This document shows, in pieces, positions 34,623 through 41,916 of a stretch of 49,721 bases of DNA. This stretch comes from a virus. The DNA is taken from the IMG/VR virus record IMGVR_UViG_3300042731_005221, positions 1 to 49,721 of that record; one strand, written 5' to 3'. The notes below the pieces were generated by a model. That model saw only the letters and a list, made by a program, of their open reading frames with translations. It did not search any database and had not been told where the DNA came from. Made by a program: the position numbers and the translations under genes. How positions within the stretch are numbered: position 1 is the first letter of the stretch; every line of letters starts with the position of its first letter.

Positions 34623-34727
34623 ATGATGAAATGTCCTGCTTGTGGGTACTACGCTTTTAATGGTATCGAATGTTTCGATTGTGGCTATCGTGCTCCACAA
34701 GGAAACGATGATACCGATTATTGGTAA
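34623..34727 (+). CDS. zinc-ribbon microprotein, 34 aa
   Basis: Tandem ATG codons after GGAGGAGGCAAAGA. MMKCPACGYYAFNGIECFDC then GYRAPQG forms a complete CxxC...CxxC zinc ribbon in only 34 residues. The binding site, motif and linker on both sides make this a real small gene. Confidence 0.65.
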   Translation: MMKCPACGYYAFNGIECFDCGYRAPQGNDDTDYW

Positions 34728-34796
34728 CCTGTATCCCTCCCGCGTCCTACGGGGCGCGAGGGGGAACGCTGGATGATTCCAGCGGAAGGAGGCTCT
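34728..34796 (+). other. hairpin-rich gene linker 4
   Basis: A CCCTC...GAGGG stem around CGCG/GCGCG is followed by CGCTGGA (34767-34773) paired with TCCAGCG (34778-34784), then GGAAGGAGGCTCT before the ATG at 34797. Confidence 0.5.
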
Positions 34797-35162
34797 ATGG
34801 GAAATCTTGCTATTGCGATTATGCAGTTTCGAGTCGGCGTTATCGAAATGACTGCCAATCAATTATTGAAAAACGGAGACGAATCAAGCGCTTTGATATA
34901 TCAACTGCGCGCCGATAAACTCAGAGAAGAAATTGAAATCGAAAAAATAAACAGCGGTCCGCATATTCCCGATTGCCCTGAATGTCACCATGACCTTGGG
35001 AGCAATCAAGAGAATTGCAAAACATGTTTTGACAGTGACCCTCAAAATGAAGGTCACTGCTTTTCATGCGGTGAACGGCGGGGGACAAATGATGATTGTT
35101 TCGATTGCCGTGATTATCTGCGGGACGCTGAACAGTGCTACTATGACATGGCGGATAAATAG
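34797..35162 (+). CDS. double zinc-ribbon protein, 121 aa
   Basis: ATG at 34797 after AAGGAGGCTCT; an in-frame ATG at 34773 lies inside the linker hairpin. After a helical N-terminus the protein has CPECHHD...CKTC, then CFSCGER...CFDC, two Cys4 zinc ribbons, and an acidic aromatic end. Probably binds nucleic acid or protein partners; no family recognised. Confidence 0.6.
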   Translation: MGNLAIAIMQFRVGVIEMTANQLLKNGDESSALIYQLRADKLREEIEIEKINSGPHIPDCPECHHDLGSNQENCKTCFDSDPQNEGHCFSCGERRGTNDDCFDCRDYLRDAEQCYYDMADK

Positions 35163-35235
35163 TCGAAACGCCCTGCGGGGCGTCCGCCGGGACTGGTCAC
35201 CCGGCGCTGATGAGATAGACCAAGCGGAGGTGGAT
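35163..35235 (+). other. hairpin-rich gene linker 5
   Basis: CGCCC (35169-35173) with GGGCG (35178-35182), then CGCCGGG (35185-35191) with CCCGGCG (35200-35206), then AAGCGGAGGTGGAT before the next ATG. GATAGACC recurs here and in linker 1. Confidence 0.5.
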
Positions 35236-35484
35236 ATGGAACAAAAACAACAGATGTCAGTGTACGACGGGCTGGAACACGTGAAGGATCATTACAGTGC
35301 CGTCAAGGATTATGCCAAAACGTTGATTGATAATTTTGTTCCCGCCATGCAAGAAAGAGTTGGGCTATTAAAAAAAATGCGCAAAACACATGTGTTTGTC
35401 ATGAGCGCATACGAAAAAGCAGGAATGCTCAATCCGAAATACCGCGATTGGAGATTGACTGTTCTTTTGGGGGATGTGTCATGA
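35236..35484 (+). CDS. small helical protein, 82 aa
   Basis: ATG at 35236 after GCGGAGGTGGAT; the longer frame upstream runs through the linker and the previous gene. Helical throughout (DGLEHVKDHYSAVKDYAKTL, VPAMQERVGLLKKMRKTHVF). No family recognised. Confidence 0.5.
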   Translation: MEQKQQMSVYDGLEHVKDHYSAVKDYAKTLIDNFVPAMQERVGLLKKMRKTHVFVMSAYEKAGMLNPKYRDWRLTVLLGDVS

Positions 35485-35591
35485 AGAATATGTCAATCGG
35501 CGGTAAGGTACTTTTGGGTATTGCGTTTGCCCTTATTGGAGCGGTGTCCTGTTATATCAGCGTATGCTGGTATTTTAACACTCTCCTATAA
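35481..35591 (+). CDS. single-helix membrane peptide, 36 aa
   Basis: ATGA overlap with the preceding stop, GGGGGATGTGTC upstream. One transmembrane helix (GKVLLGIAFALIGAVSCYIS) fills most of the product. Ends just before a strong terminator. Confidence 0.45.
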   Translation: MKNMSIGGKVLLGIAFALIGAVSCYISVCWYFNTLL

Positions 35592-35601
35592 TTCCTCCGT
35601 T

Positions 35602-35633
35602 AGCCGGGCTAGAAATAGTCCGGCTTTTTTTTT
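35602..35633 (+). terminator. Rho-independent terminator of the tiny-gene tract
   Basis: AGCCGGGCTA-GAAA-TAGTCCGGCT, a 10-bp stem with one wobble and a GAAA loop, followed by nine T residues. Confidence 0.9.
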
Positions 35634-35655
35634 GATACAATCAAGGGGGTATCAA

Positions 35656-35856
35656 ATGGTTGTCCGTATTAAATCTCAATATCAAAAATATAGATTTGTT
35701 TCAACACTTGGTGGTTGGAATATTGTTGATGTTAACGGTAAATCTGTCGGTAAAATCTCCCGATGTAAAAAAAATGATTTTCGCATTCTTGTGTTGAAAG
35801 GAAGTGTTTCTCAAATTAAAGATGTTTTGGAATCCAGGGTATTAAAAAACATTTGA
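35656..35856 (+). CDS. small hypothetical protein, 66 aa
   Basis: ATG at 35656 after AAGGGGGTATCAA. Basic, beta-rich start (VVRIKSQYQKYRFVSTLGGW, NIVDVNGKSVGKISR) and a C-terminal helix. It lies between the terminator and the next promoter, whose -35 overlaps its stop. No family recognised. Confidence 0.5.
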   Translation: MVVRIKSQYQKYRFVSTLGGWNIVDVNGKSVGKISRCKKNDFRILVLKGSVSQIKDVLESRVLKNI

Positions 35857-35881
35857 CATTATTATATAAATAGATTAAAAT
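35853..35881 (+). promoter_or_regulatory. promoter for recombination module
   Basis: TTGACA (35853-35858), 17-base spacer, TAAAAT (35876-35881). The element from TAGATTAAAAT to ATTATGGAGGT is nearly repeated at 49231-49260. Confidence 0.75.
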
Positions 35882-35904
35882 AAAATCATATTATGGAGGT
35901 GCTT

Positions 35905-36732
35905 ATGGCGGAAAAAAGCAAGGCCTTGGTGAAGGCTAAAAACACACCGAGACCAAAAAAAGCTATTGAAAAACGTGCTGAAAATCTTATCGAAATTGCT
36001 ATTAACAAAGATTATGATCTTGATCGGATGCAACGGCTTATCGAAATGAAGGAAAAAGAAGACGAGAAGTACGCGGAAAAAGAGTTTTACATTCATTTCG
36101 CTGAACTTCAAGCCGATTTACAACCGATCCAAAGAAACAAAAAGGGATACACGAATAACTACAGTACCCTCGCCGCGATAAAGATAGCGGTTGATAAAAA
36201 AATCGCGGATCATGGCTTTTCATATTATTGGGAACGGTCAAAAATCGACAAAGAACATAAGTGGATGGAATCCGCTTTTGTGCTTGTCGGATACGGCCAT
36301 GCCAGGCGGTCAGTGGCGGAAGGCCCTATCCTCGTCGCGGCGGCGAATAGAGAAACAGGCGAAACGCGCATGAACCCGCTTCAAGCGATACAGGCCACAC
36401 AAACCTACTTGCGGCGTTATTCCATGATGGACGGTTTGGGGATAGTATCGGAGGACGATGATATAGACGGATCGGGGAAGACCGCCATGAAGGAACCGTC
36501 CAAAAGAACAGGGGAAAACAAAAACGACGATCTTGAAATCAACAAAGCGGCGTTGACCGCGTTGTATAAAAGATGTTTCAGTTCAAAACTGTTTAGCGAT
36601 GAAGAGCTTGTCAAAATGACAACCGAAGCGAAAGACGCCGGTGACCAGCAGAATATCGGTAAGCTTAAATCTCTCAAGGCAAAATGGGAAGGGGACCTTG
36701 AATCCAAAAGAAAGAAAGGAAAAGCGAAATGA
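35905..36732 (+). CDS. ERF-family single-strand annealing protein
   Basis: ATG at 35905 chosen; GGAGG lies 6 bases upstream, and the ATG at 35893 is inside that site. The 275-residue protein has the ERF core: FYIHFAELQADLQPIQRNKK, YSTLAAIKIAVDKKIADHGF near residue 87, and ATQTYLRRYSMMDGLGI near 165-180. ERF proteins anneal complementary single strands in phage recombination. The acidic, Lys-rich C-terminus may bind a partner SSB. The exonuclease gene downstream completes a two-component recombination system. Confidence 0.85.
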   Translation: MAEKSKALVKAKNTPRPKKAIEKRAENLIEIAINKDYDLDRMQRLIEMKEKEDEKYAEKEFYIHFAELQADLQPIQRNKKGYTNNYSTLAAIKIAVDKKIADHGFSYYWERSKIDKEHKWMESAFVLVGYGHARRSVAEGPILVAAANRETGETRMNPLQAIQATQTYLRRYSMMDGLGIVSEDDDIDGSGKTAMKEPSKRTGENKNDDLEINKAALTALYKRCFSSKLFSDEELVKMTTEAKDAGDQQNIGKLKSLKAKWEGDLESKRKKGKAK

Positions 36733-37514
36733 AGACACAGACAATTACCAGAAAAGCCAACAACTTACGCGACCTTGAAATTCCCAAAAAACTTGACGCC
36801 GTGCAGGTCGAGGCACTCCGCAAAGAAGCCATGAAAATCTATACCCTTGCGGAAGCTATGGCCGTTACCGATAAGGAAACCAAAACCGGAGCGGAAAAGC
36901 TTATCAAAGCTTGCACCGAATACCTGACGAAAGTGAAAAACTATTTCAAAGATGAACTTGCGGCCCGGGCGGAGAAGAAACGCCAGGCGGCGGCGGAAAA
37001 GAAAGAGCTTGACGATCTTATCGATGCCATTTCCGACCTTATCAAGGACGCCCGTAGTGAACTTGACATCAAAACCAACGATTATATCACCGCTGAGAAC
37101 CGCAGAATCGAGGAAGAGAATAGGAAAAAAATCTTTGAAGCCCAGAAAAAAGCCGAAGAGGAAAAGAGGAAAGAAATCGAATCGCTGAAAAAGATGGGCA
37201 CTCCTGAAGCCAAACAAGCGGTCAGGGAATTGAAAGCCGCCCCTACCGTCGCCGCTCCCGTGCAAATGGAAGAGAAAGTAGCTTCGTATTCCGGGAGCAT
37301 CCATAGGCAATTGTGGACCGCACAAGCGACGGCGGCGGATATACAAGTATCGCTCAAGCTATTGGTGGAAGCGGCCGCAAAGGATTTTGACCGGTACGGT
37401 AAGTTTCTGCAACCGAACTGGCCGTCTATCAACAGTGAAGCCCGGAACGAAAAGGAAAAATTTTGTGTTCCCGGTTTCATGGCGTTTGACAAAGGTTCAA
37501 CGGCCCATAAATAA
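36729..37514 (+). CDS. coiled-coil protein of the recombination module
   Basis: Overlaps the ERF stop. The 261-residue protein is a long, highly charged coiled coil at about 70-185 (EKKRQAAAEKKELDDLIDAI, NRKKIFEAQKKAEEEKRKEI), followed by a globular C-terminal part ending KFCVPGFMAFDKGSTAHK. Similar proteins occur next to phage annealing proteins, but their role is not established. Confidence 0.6.
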   Translation: MKTQTITRKANNLRDLEIPKKLDAVQVEALRKEAMKIYTLAEAMAVTDKETKTGAEKLIKACTEYLTKVKNYFKDELAARAEKKRQAAAEKKELDDLIDAISDLIKDARSELDIKTNDYITAENRRIEEENRKKIFEAQKKAEEEKRKEIESLKKMGTPEAKQAVRELKAAPTVAAPVQMEEKVASYSGSIHRQLWTAQATAADIQVSLKLLVEAAAKDFDRYGKFLQPNWPSINSEARNEKEKFCVPGFMAFDKGSTAHK

Positions 37515-37529
37515 TGGGTGGTAGGCCGT
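37500..37529 (+). repeat. inverted repeat after coiled-coil gene
   Basis: ACGGCC (37500-37505) pairs with GGCCGT (37524-37529), and inside it CCCAT (37504-37508) with ATGGG (37514-37518). No T-run follows. It lies over the end of the gene at 37514 and leads into the tRNA-like element. Confidence 0.5.
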
Positions 37530-37535
37530 CGATGA

Positions 37536-37596
37536 AGCCGTTTCCTTCCAGTTAGGTGGCGGGCATCATATCGGGGTTCGAATCCCTGAGCGGCCA
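37536..37596 (+). other. tRNA-like element lacking a normal anticodon arm
   Basis: The 3' part is tRNA-like: CGGGG-TTCGAAT-CCCTG is a full TPsiC arm, followed by AGCGGCC and a discriminator A. The 5' AGCCGTT pairs with AGCGGCC at six of seven positions and is followed by T8. The middle has AGTTAGGTGGCGGGC, which resembles a D arm, but only about 61 bases remain and no anticodon stem is seen. No CCA is encoded. It may be a tRNA remnant, a tRNA mimic, or the phage side of an integration site in a tRNA 3' end. Confidence 0.45.
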
Positions 37597-37597
37597 T

Positions 37598-38236
37598 ATG
37601 GAAATTGAAATCAAGAAGGGGATATTTTACAATCCCGACGGTCATGATTATTATGAAAAGATGAATCAAGACCGGAGAAGAATACCGTCCGTGACAGAAG
37701 TAATAAACTCGTTTGACGTTGATAAAGCGAAACGATTTTACACGGAGGAAAGCCGTATCCGGGGGACAATCATACACAAGACTTGTTTTCTCGATGACGA
37801 GGGAACGCTTGATGAATCAACGGTAGAAAAGTGGTTGAAGCCATATCTTGATGCGTATAGAAAATGGAAGAAAGAACATCAACCGGTTATCTTGAATCAT
37901 GAATATAGTGTGTATGATGAGACTCTTGATATATGCGGGACGGTTGATATTTGCGCTTTGCTTCCACTATCTGATAATCCAAAACGCAGAAATTATATTG
38001 ATATAAAATCCGGGGTGAAATCCGCTTCACATATTTTACAGATTTCCGGTTATTGCATTATCGAGGAAGGCCCTAAATGGTTAAGTAGTGGATCATACTG
38101 CCTGTATCTCAATAATAAAGGAAGATATAATTTCCAGGAACATCGAGTCGACAAAAGAATGGTGGCCGGTGCTGAATGGGTGCGCATGGTAAAGGCATTT
38201 CAAGATAAGCGGTCACAACTTTTTTGGGGTGAATAA
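37598..38236 (+). CDS. RecB/Cas4-like PD-(D/E)XK exonuclease
   Basis: ATG at 37598 directly follows the tRNA-like element; the in-frame start at 37556 lies inside it. The 212-residue protein shows the RecB-type nuclease order: RGTIIHK (H60), EYSV (E102), CGTVDICALL (D117), NYIDIKSG (D135, K137) and QISGYCIIEE (a conserved Gln-x-x-x-Tyr). It likely resects DNA ends so that the ERF protein can anneal them. The gene ends one base before the next ATG begins. Confidence 0.75.
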   Translation: MEIEIKKGIFYNPDGHDYYEKMNQDRRRIPSVTEVINSFDVDKAKRFYTEESRIRGTIIHKTCFLDDEGTLDESTVEKWLKPYLDAYRKWKKEHQPVILNHEYSVYDETLDICGTVDICALLPLSDNPKRRNYIDIKSGVKSASHILQISGYCIIEEGPKWLSSGSYCLYLNNKGRYNFQEHRVDKRMVAGAEWVRMVKAFQDKRSQLFWGE

Positions 38237-39150
38237 TGGCGTCTACAACATTTTACGGATACAGAAAACACGGTGAAGAGAAAGACATATTTCATATCAT
38301 AGTCGAGCGTGACAGTCTTCCCGGGCTTAAAATGTTCAATAATCGTCTTACCAGTGCGGAAGAAAAAGCCGGTGAATTGAAGCTACTAAAGTTTATGGTT
38401 GACTATCATTATAAGAAACGTACCCTCGATCAAAACGCGCTTATGTGGGTTTTGTATACGATTCTTGCCTATATAATGAATGCCGGCGTTTCCGGGGCGA
38501 AGGCCCAAGAGGTTACCAGAACACAACTCTACGAACAAGATGTCGATGATTATTGTCCATCTTTTATAATCAAAATACAGCGAGAACATATTGAGTATAT
38601 CAAGCAGGAATACCGGAAATGTACCGTGATTAAAGAGGAAGACAATACAATCTACATGAAGGTGGTTATCACGACTTCTCATTTTAACACCGTGCAGATG
38701 GCGGAATGGATTGATAGGCTTTTTAACCGTATTTCCTATTACGGTGTTCCCGTAGAGAAACAAGCGGAGATTCATCGTCACTGGAAAGATTGGCGGCAGT
38801 TTATCAACGACGAGGGGATCACGCTTCACAACGATGTTATGACGGCGGAACAGTACAAGAACGCTGTTCCTATTTGCGAAGCTACCGGTTCATGGCTGGG
38901 TAATGGCGGTGGAAGTCTTGCCCATATAGACGCCCGGGGAATGGGCGGTAATCCAGAAGAATGGAAAGATACGCCTTCTAATTGGTTGCATCTTTGCGAT
39001 AATGCCCATGCGCTATTTGACAATGGCCGGGGGCGTGATGAGTTTTTGAAACGGTATCCGCATTTAAGGAATAAAGTAGAAGCAGCTTTGAAAAAACCGA
39101 TTGCAAAGGATGGTGAAAAAGTTGCTCAAAAAGAGCTTGATATATTTTGA
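38236..39150 (+). CDS. HNH nuclease with recombination-type N-terminus
   Basis: Starts in a TAATG overlap. Of 304 residues, the N-terminal half contains YHYKKRTLDQNALMWVLYTI, the hallmark of NinB/HNHc_6-type phage recombination proteins. The C-terminal half has an HNH-type site: CEATG near 215, SLAHIDARGMGGNP near 229 and LHLCDNAHALFDNGRG near 252. It likely cuts recombination intermediates or nicks DNA, working with the ERF and exonuclease upstream. Confidence 0.7.
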   Translation: MASTTFYGYRKHGEEKDIFHIIVERDSLPGLKMFNNRLTSAEEKAGELKLLKFMVDYHYKKRTLDQNALMWVLYTILAYIMNAGVSGAKAQEVTRTQLYEQDVDDYCPSFIIKIQREHIEYIKQEYRKCTVIKEEDNTIYMKVVITTSHFNTVQMAEWIDRLFNRISYYGVPVEKQAEIHRHWKDWRQFINDEGITLHNDVMTAEQYKNAVPICEATGSWLGNGGGSLAHIDARGMGGNPEEWKDTPSNWLHLCDNAHALFDNGRGRDEFLKRYPHLRNKVEAALKKPIAKDGEKVAQKELDIF

Positions 39151-39161
39151 GGAGGTCAATA

Positions 39162-39356
39162 GTGAAAAAATATCAATCGACAAAACCTGTCCAGATAATC
39201 GGATCGGGTCCGGGGAAAAAATATCCCAGGGTTAATTTGCCTTATGCGTTGGCGGGATTGATCGGACGGTTTTATGATGTCGAGAAAAACGGTGATGTGA
39301 TAACATTGCGCCCGTTTGATCCGAATAAGCATATACAAAAAATCGCAAAATATTAA
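39162..39356 (+). CDS. small basic protein, possibly AbrB-like
   Basis: GTG at 39162 follows GAGGAGGTCAATA; an earlier in-frame start at 39147 lies inside the previous gene. The 64-residue protein (YPRVNLPYALAGLIGRFYDV, GDVITLRPFDPN) resembles the swapped-hairpin AbrB/SpoVT fold in outline, which binds DNA. That is a guess from pattern only. Confidence 0.45.
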   Translation: MKKYQSTKPVQIIGSGPGKKYPRVNLPYALAGLIGRFYDVEKNGDVITLRPFDPNKHIQKIAKY

Positions 39357-39381
39357 AGAAAGGAGGTAGGCTCCTGGAGAA

Positions 39382-39410
39382 CGGGGCGCGGTGTACCGGC
39401 CGCGCCCTAT
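39382..39410 (+). terminator. GC-rich hairpin, weak terminator
   Basis: GGGGCGCGG and CCGCGCCC form a strong stem at 39382-39407, followed by TATATT rather than a T-run. It sits just upstream of the next promoter and may end recombination-module transcripts. Confidence 0.4.
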
Positions 39411-39411
39411 A

Positions 39412-39441
39412 TTGACATAACTGGTCTGATTGTATTATATT
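39412..39441 (+). promoter_or_regulatory. promoter 3 of the GATTG family, before leader RNA
   Basis: TTGACA (39412-39417), 18-base spacer, TATATT (39436-39441), with GATTG three bases before the -10, as at 32219 and 32489. Confidence 0.7.
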
Positions 39442-39460
39442 TTAATCGGCGAATAAATAT

Positions 39461-39543
39461 CATAGGCACAGGGGTTTGTATTCCCCCGCCCGCGCCTTCC
39501 TATGAGGCGCACGCCGGGGCGGAGGGATACAAACCCTTTTTTT
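39461..39543 (+). ncRNA. kissing-loop terminator leader RNA, copy 1
   Basis: The outer stem pairs 39472-39491 with 39516-39536 and ends in seven T residues (39537-39543), an intrinsic terminator. Inside it GCGCCT (39492-39497) and AGGCGC (39505-39510) form a hairpin with a 7-base loop whose CCTATG (39499-39504) is complementary to CATAGG at 39461-39466, upstream of the stem. Seven T residues then ATTGGAGGATAAT lead straight to the ATG. Same architecture as 49550-49637. Confidence 0.75.
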
Positions 39544-39556
39544 ATTGGAGGATAAT

Positions 39557-40432
39557 ATGGAATGGTGCTTTGACCAAGTTTTGAATATTCTTGTTGATTA
39601 TGAAATGAAAAACCTATCGCCTTTTGATGTTGTTGTCTTTTTGGTTATCGCACGCCATTCCTGGGGTCATATAGATATGCTTAAACCTATTGAGCGAAAT
39701 GATATTCAATCAAAAGCAAATATGTCTGAAAGATCAATATTTAAATCGCTTTCATCGTTGCAAGAAAAAGGGATGATAAAAATACATTCTGGAGGAGGAA
39801 GGGGGAAAAAAACAGTTTATGCCATAAATCTTGATTATTTTGATAAAATAATTCAACGAGAATTAAATATTGAAACAAAAAAAACACTGCACCATATACA
39901 GTGTATTACAAACACTGTATATAAAGGGGCTGTTCACGCTTCTGAGTTACCACTAGAATTAGGTCAGAGGAGTAAACAAAAACCGACAAGCACGGCTTCG
40001 CCGTTGCCGTCGGCTACGCCTCCGGCAGTTGTTTTGAAAAAAAATAATCGTAAAAAAAGAAGTAAAGAAGAGACGGAAATGAAAGATGAAATCTGGTTGA
40101 TGTTCGAAGATGCGCTGGGAGCTAAGATTACCGGAAAGAGCGCGGCGCTTGAAGCGAAGAGCATATGGGAATTGATTGACATGATGAATAACGGGAACGG
40201 ATGGAAGAGTGACATCAAGGAGATGGTGTCAAGATTTATATCGTACATAAAAGACCCGCCGGAAGGGTTTGAATATCTGAGGAAATGCCTGCCGCTTCCT
40301 CATATTTTGGTGTCACCAAGGACTTGGTTGAAAATGACTATAAAACCACCGGAAGAAAAAAAATTACCGACTCTTGAAGAGACAGAAAAATATATGAACG
40401 ATTTGATAGAAGAGGGATTTATTCATAAATGA
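39557..40432 (+). CDS. replication initiator-like winged-helix protein
   Basis: ATG at 39557 after TTGGAGGATAAT; the TTG at 39545 is inside the binding site. The 291-residue protein starts with a winged helix (FDVVVFLVIARHSWGHIDML, MSERSIFKSLSSLQEKGMIK, HSGGGRGKKTVYAINLDYFD), as in lambda O-like and DnaD-type phage replication initiators. A basic linker follows, then a C-terminal helical domain (SIWELIDMMNNGNGWKSDIK). It likely binds the phage origin; the gene order with the next gene supports this. Confidence 0.6.
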   Translation: MEWCFDQVLNILVDYEMKNLSPFDVVVFLVIARHSWGHIDMLKPIERNDIQSKANMSERSIFKSLSSLQEKGMIKIHSGGGRGKKTVYAINLDYFDKIIQRELNIETKKTLHHIQCITNTVYKGAVHASELPLELGQRSKQKPTSTASPLPSATPPAVVLKKNNRKKRSKEETEMKDEIWLMFEDALGAKITGKSAALEAKSIWELIDMMNNGNGWKSDIKEMVSRFISYIKDPPEGFEYLRKCLPLPHILVSPRTWLKMTIKPPEEKKLPTLEETEKYMNDLIEEGFIHK

Positions 40433-41124
40433 AACATTCCGAGTTTATGCAGAGAATAATATATCAATTCGGCGATTGGGAAAAAGACGAAAAAAGAGGG
40501 ATAACAAAACAAGCGGCCGAGTTTAGGAAAAAACAATTTTCAAAAAAAATAATTGAAATGTATGACGAAGATGACCTTAATACGCTATGGGATCGAGTCG
40601 TTATAAATTGCGAATATAAACCGTCAATTACCGGATTAAATAAACTTATCCCAGGGCGTAAAAGAGTACAACACATAACAGGATTTGAACCGTCAAAGTT
40701 TGGTCTTGAAGATGAATACTCTACGGAGACCGGAAAATATCTCGGTTCGAAATTAAAAGATTTTATGAAGTTACATAAGATGGATAAAAAGGGAACCGTG
40801 TATGATATGAACGAATCAGACAGGCAAGAGCTTTTAGTCAGATCAACGGTTTTTTGGGATAAACTGATAGGGTCTATGAAAACAATACCGGATGGAATAA
40901 AAAAGAAAGTTTTTCACCCTGAACGGTGTAAGGGGTGCGGTAAAAGAATCGGAGAAGAAAGAGAAAAAGGTGAAACGTATTGCGACTTGTGCGGATCGAA
41001 TATACTTGACCCTACTAATGTGATGCGCGATACGGGGGACGGACAAATAGGAAAGATGATTGTTAATAGTATAACACAAAAAAATCAAGGCGCGATTACA
41101 GCGCCTAAAAATCTACAGTTTTAA
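40429..41124 (+). CDS. replication-associated protein with C-terminal zinc ribbon
   Basis: Overlaps the initiator-like gene by ATGA. The 231-residue protein has a helical N-terminus similar in size to the DnaB-loader or gp59-type proteins that follow initiators, and a CKGCGKRIGEEREKGETYCD-LCG zinc ribbon at about 163-186. A helicase-loading role is inferred from order only. Confidence 0.45.
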   Translation: MKHSEFMQRIIYQFGDWEKDEKRGITKQAAEFRKKQFSKKIIEMYDEDDLNTLWDRVVINCEYKPSITGLNKLIPGRKRVQHITGFEPSKFGLEDEYSTETGKYLGSKLKDFMKLHKMDKKGTVYDMNESDRQELLVRSTVFWDKLIGSMKTIPDGIKKKVFHPERCKGCGKRIGEEREKGETYCDLCGSNILDPTNVMRDTGDGQIGKMIVNSITQKNQGAITAPKNLQF

Positions 41125-41134
41125 GAGGTGTGTT

Positions 41135-41473
41135 ATGACCGGACGGATGAAAGAAATATTACATTCGCTTATTGAAATTGCCGATATGATGAAAAATATC
41201 GGTAATGATTTTTTCGTCAACTATCTGCCAAATATAGACGGGATTGAAGTACAGCTCTATATGGGCGGGTGGGAAAGGGATATAGAATCCGGTGAAACAG
41301 CTTCCTTATACGATTTCGATGTTGATTGTAATACCAAAATGTATCGCATGTTTCAAAAGTTTGTCGATGAAAAAATGACGGTTGATGATGTCGTATTGCT
41401 TATGAATACGATAGGTTCAAGAGAAAATTGCGGAGACAGTTTGGAAGAAATGGAAGCGGAAATGCCGTTTTAA
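41135..41473 (+). CDS. hypothetical protein, 112 aa
   Basis: ATG after AGAGGTGTGTT. Acidic, helical start (MKEILHSLIEIADMMKNIGN), a beta middle (IDGIEVQLYMGGWERDIES) and an acidic end. No family recognised. Confidence 0.5.
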   Translation: MTGRMKEILHSLIEIADMMKNIGNDFFVNYLPNIDGIEVQLYMGGWERDIESGETASLYDFDVDCNTKMYRMFQKFVDEKMTVDDVVLLMNTIGSRENCGDSLEEMEAEMPF

Positions 41474-41487
41474 AGAAAGGAGATGAT

Positions 41488-41916
41488 ATGAGAAAGAGAG
41501 AAAAAATAAAACAGGCCGCCAGGTATTCGCAAATCAATATGGAAAACGCCATTAAGATGGTTTCCAAAAAACATGACTATCACGCTCCGCAGGAATACGG
41601 GTTTACAAAGGACCGATTCGCGGATGAGGTTTCCCGGGTGGAAAAAAACTTGTTGAACGATATCATTATTGGGAATATATGCAAGGCATATATTGAGAGG
41701 TCGAAGTTTCTCACTTGGCGGGTGAACAAAATCACAAAGTGGATTGATGAAATGGCTAAAGAGATCGAACGGAAAGAAAAAATCGAGCGTGAAAAGAAAG
41801 CCAAGGAAAACGCGGAAATGAAAACCGAAAAACCGGAAGCGATACCGATGACCGGGCTTAACAGGAAACAGCGGAGGAAAATAGAAAGACAAAAAAAGAA
41901 GGAACATAAAGAATGA
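41488..41916 (+). CDS. charged helical protein before csf1
   Basis: ATG at 41488 after AAAGGAGATGAT; the earlier in-frame ATG at 41428 lies inside the preceding gene. The 142-residue protein is basic and helical with a long KEIERKEKIEREKKAKENAE segment and a GLNRKQRRKIERQKKK end. It overlaps csf1 by 4 bases and could be the first gene of the csf operon. No family recognised. Confidence 0.5.
   Translation: MRKREKIKQAARYSQINMENAIKMVSKKHDYHAPQEYGFTKDRFADEVSRVEKNLLNDIIIGNICKAYIERSKFLTWRVNKITKWIDEMAKEIERKEKIEREKKAKENAEMKTEKPEAIPMTGLNRKQRRKIERQKKKEHKE

Noticed and set aside
37510-37597. Complete functional tRNA gene
   Set aside because: A 73-base version starting at GGCCGTC gives the right length, but no anticodon stem or normal D arm can be formed.
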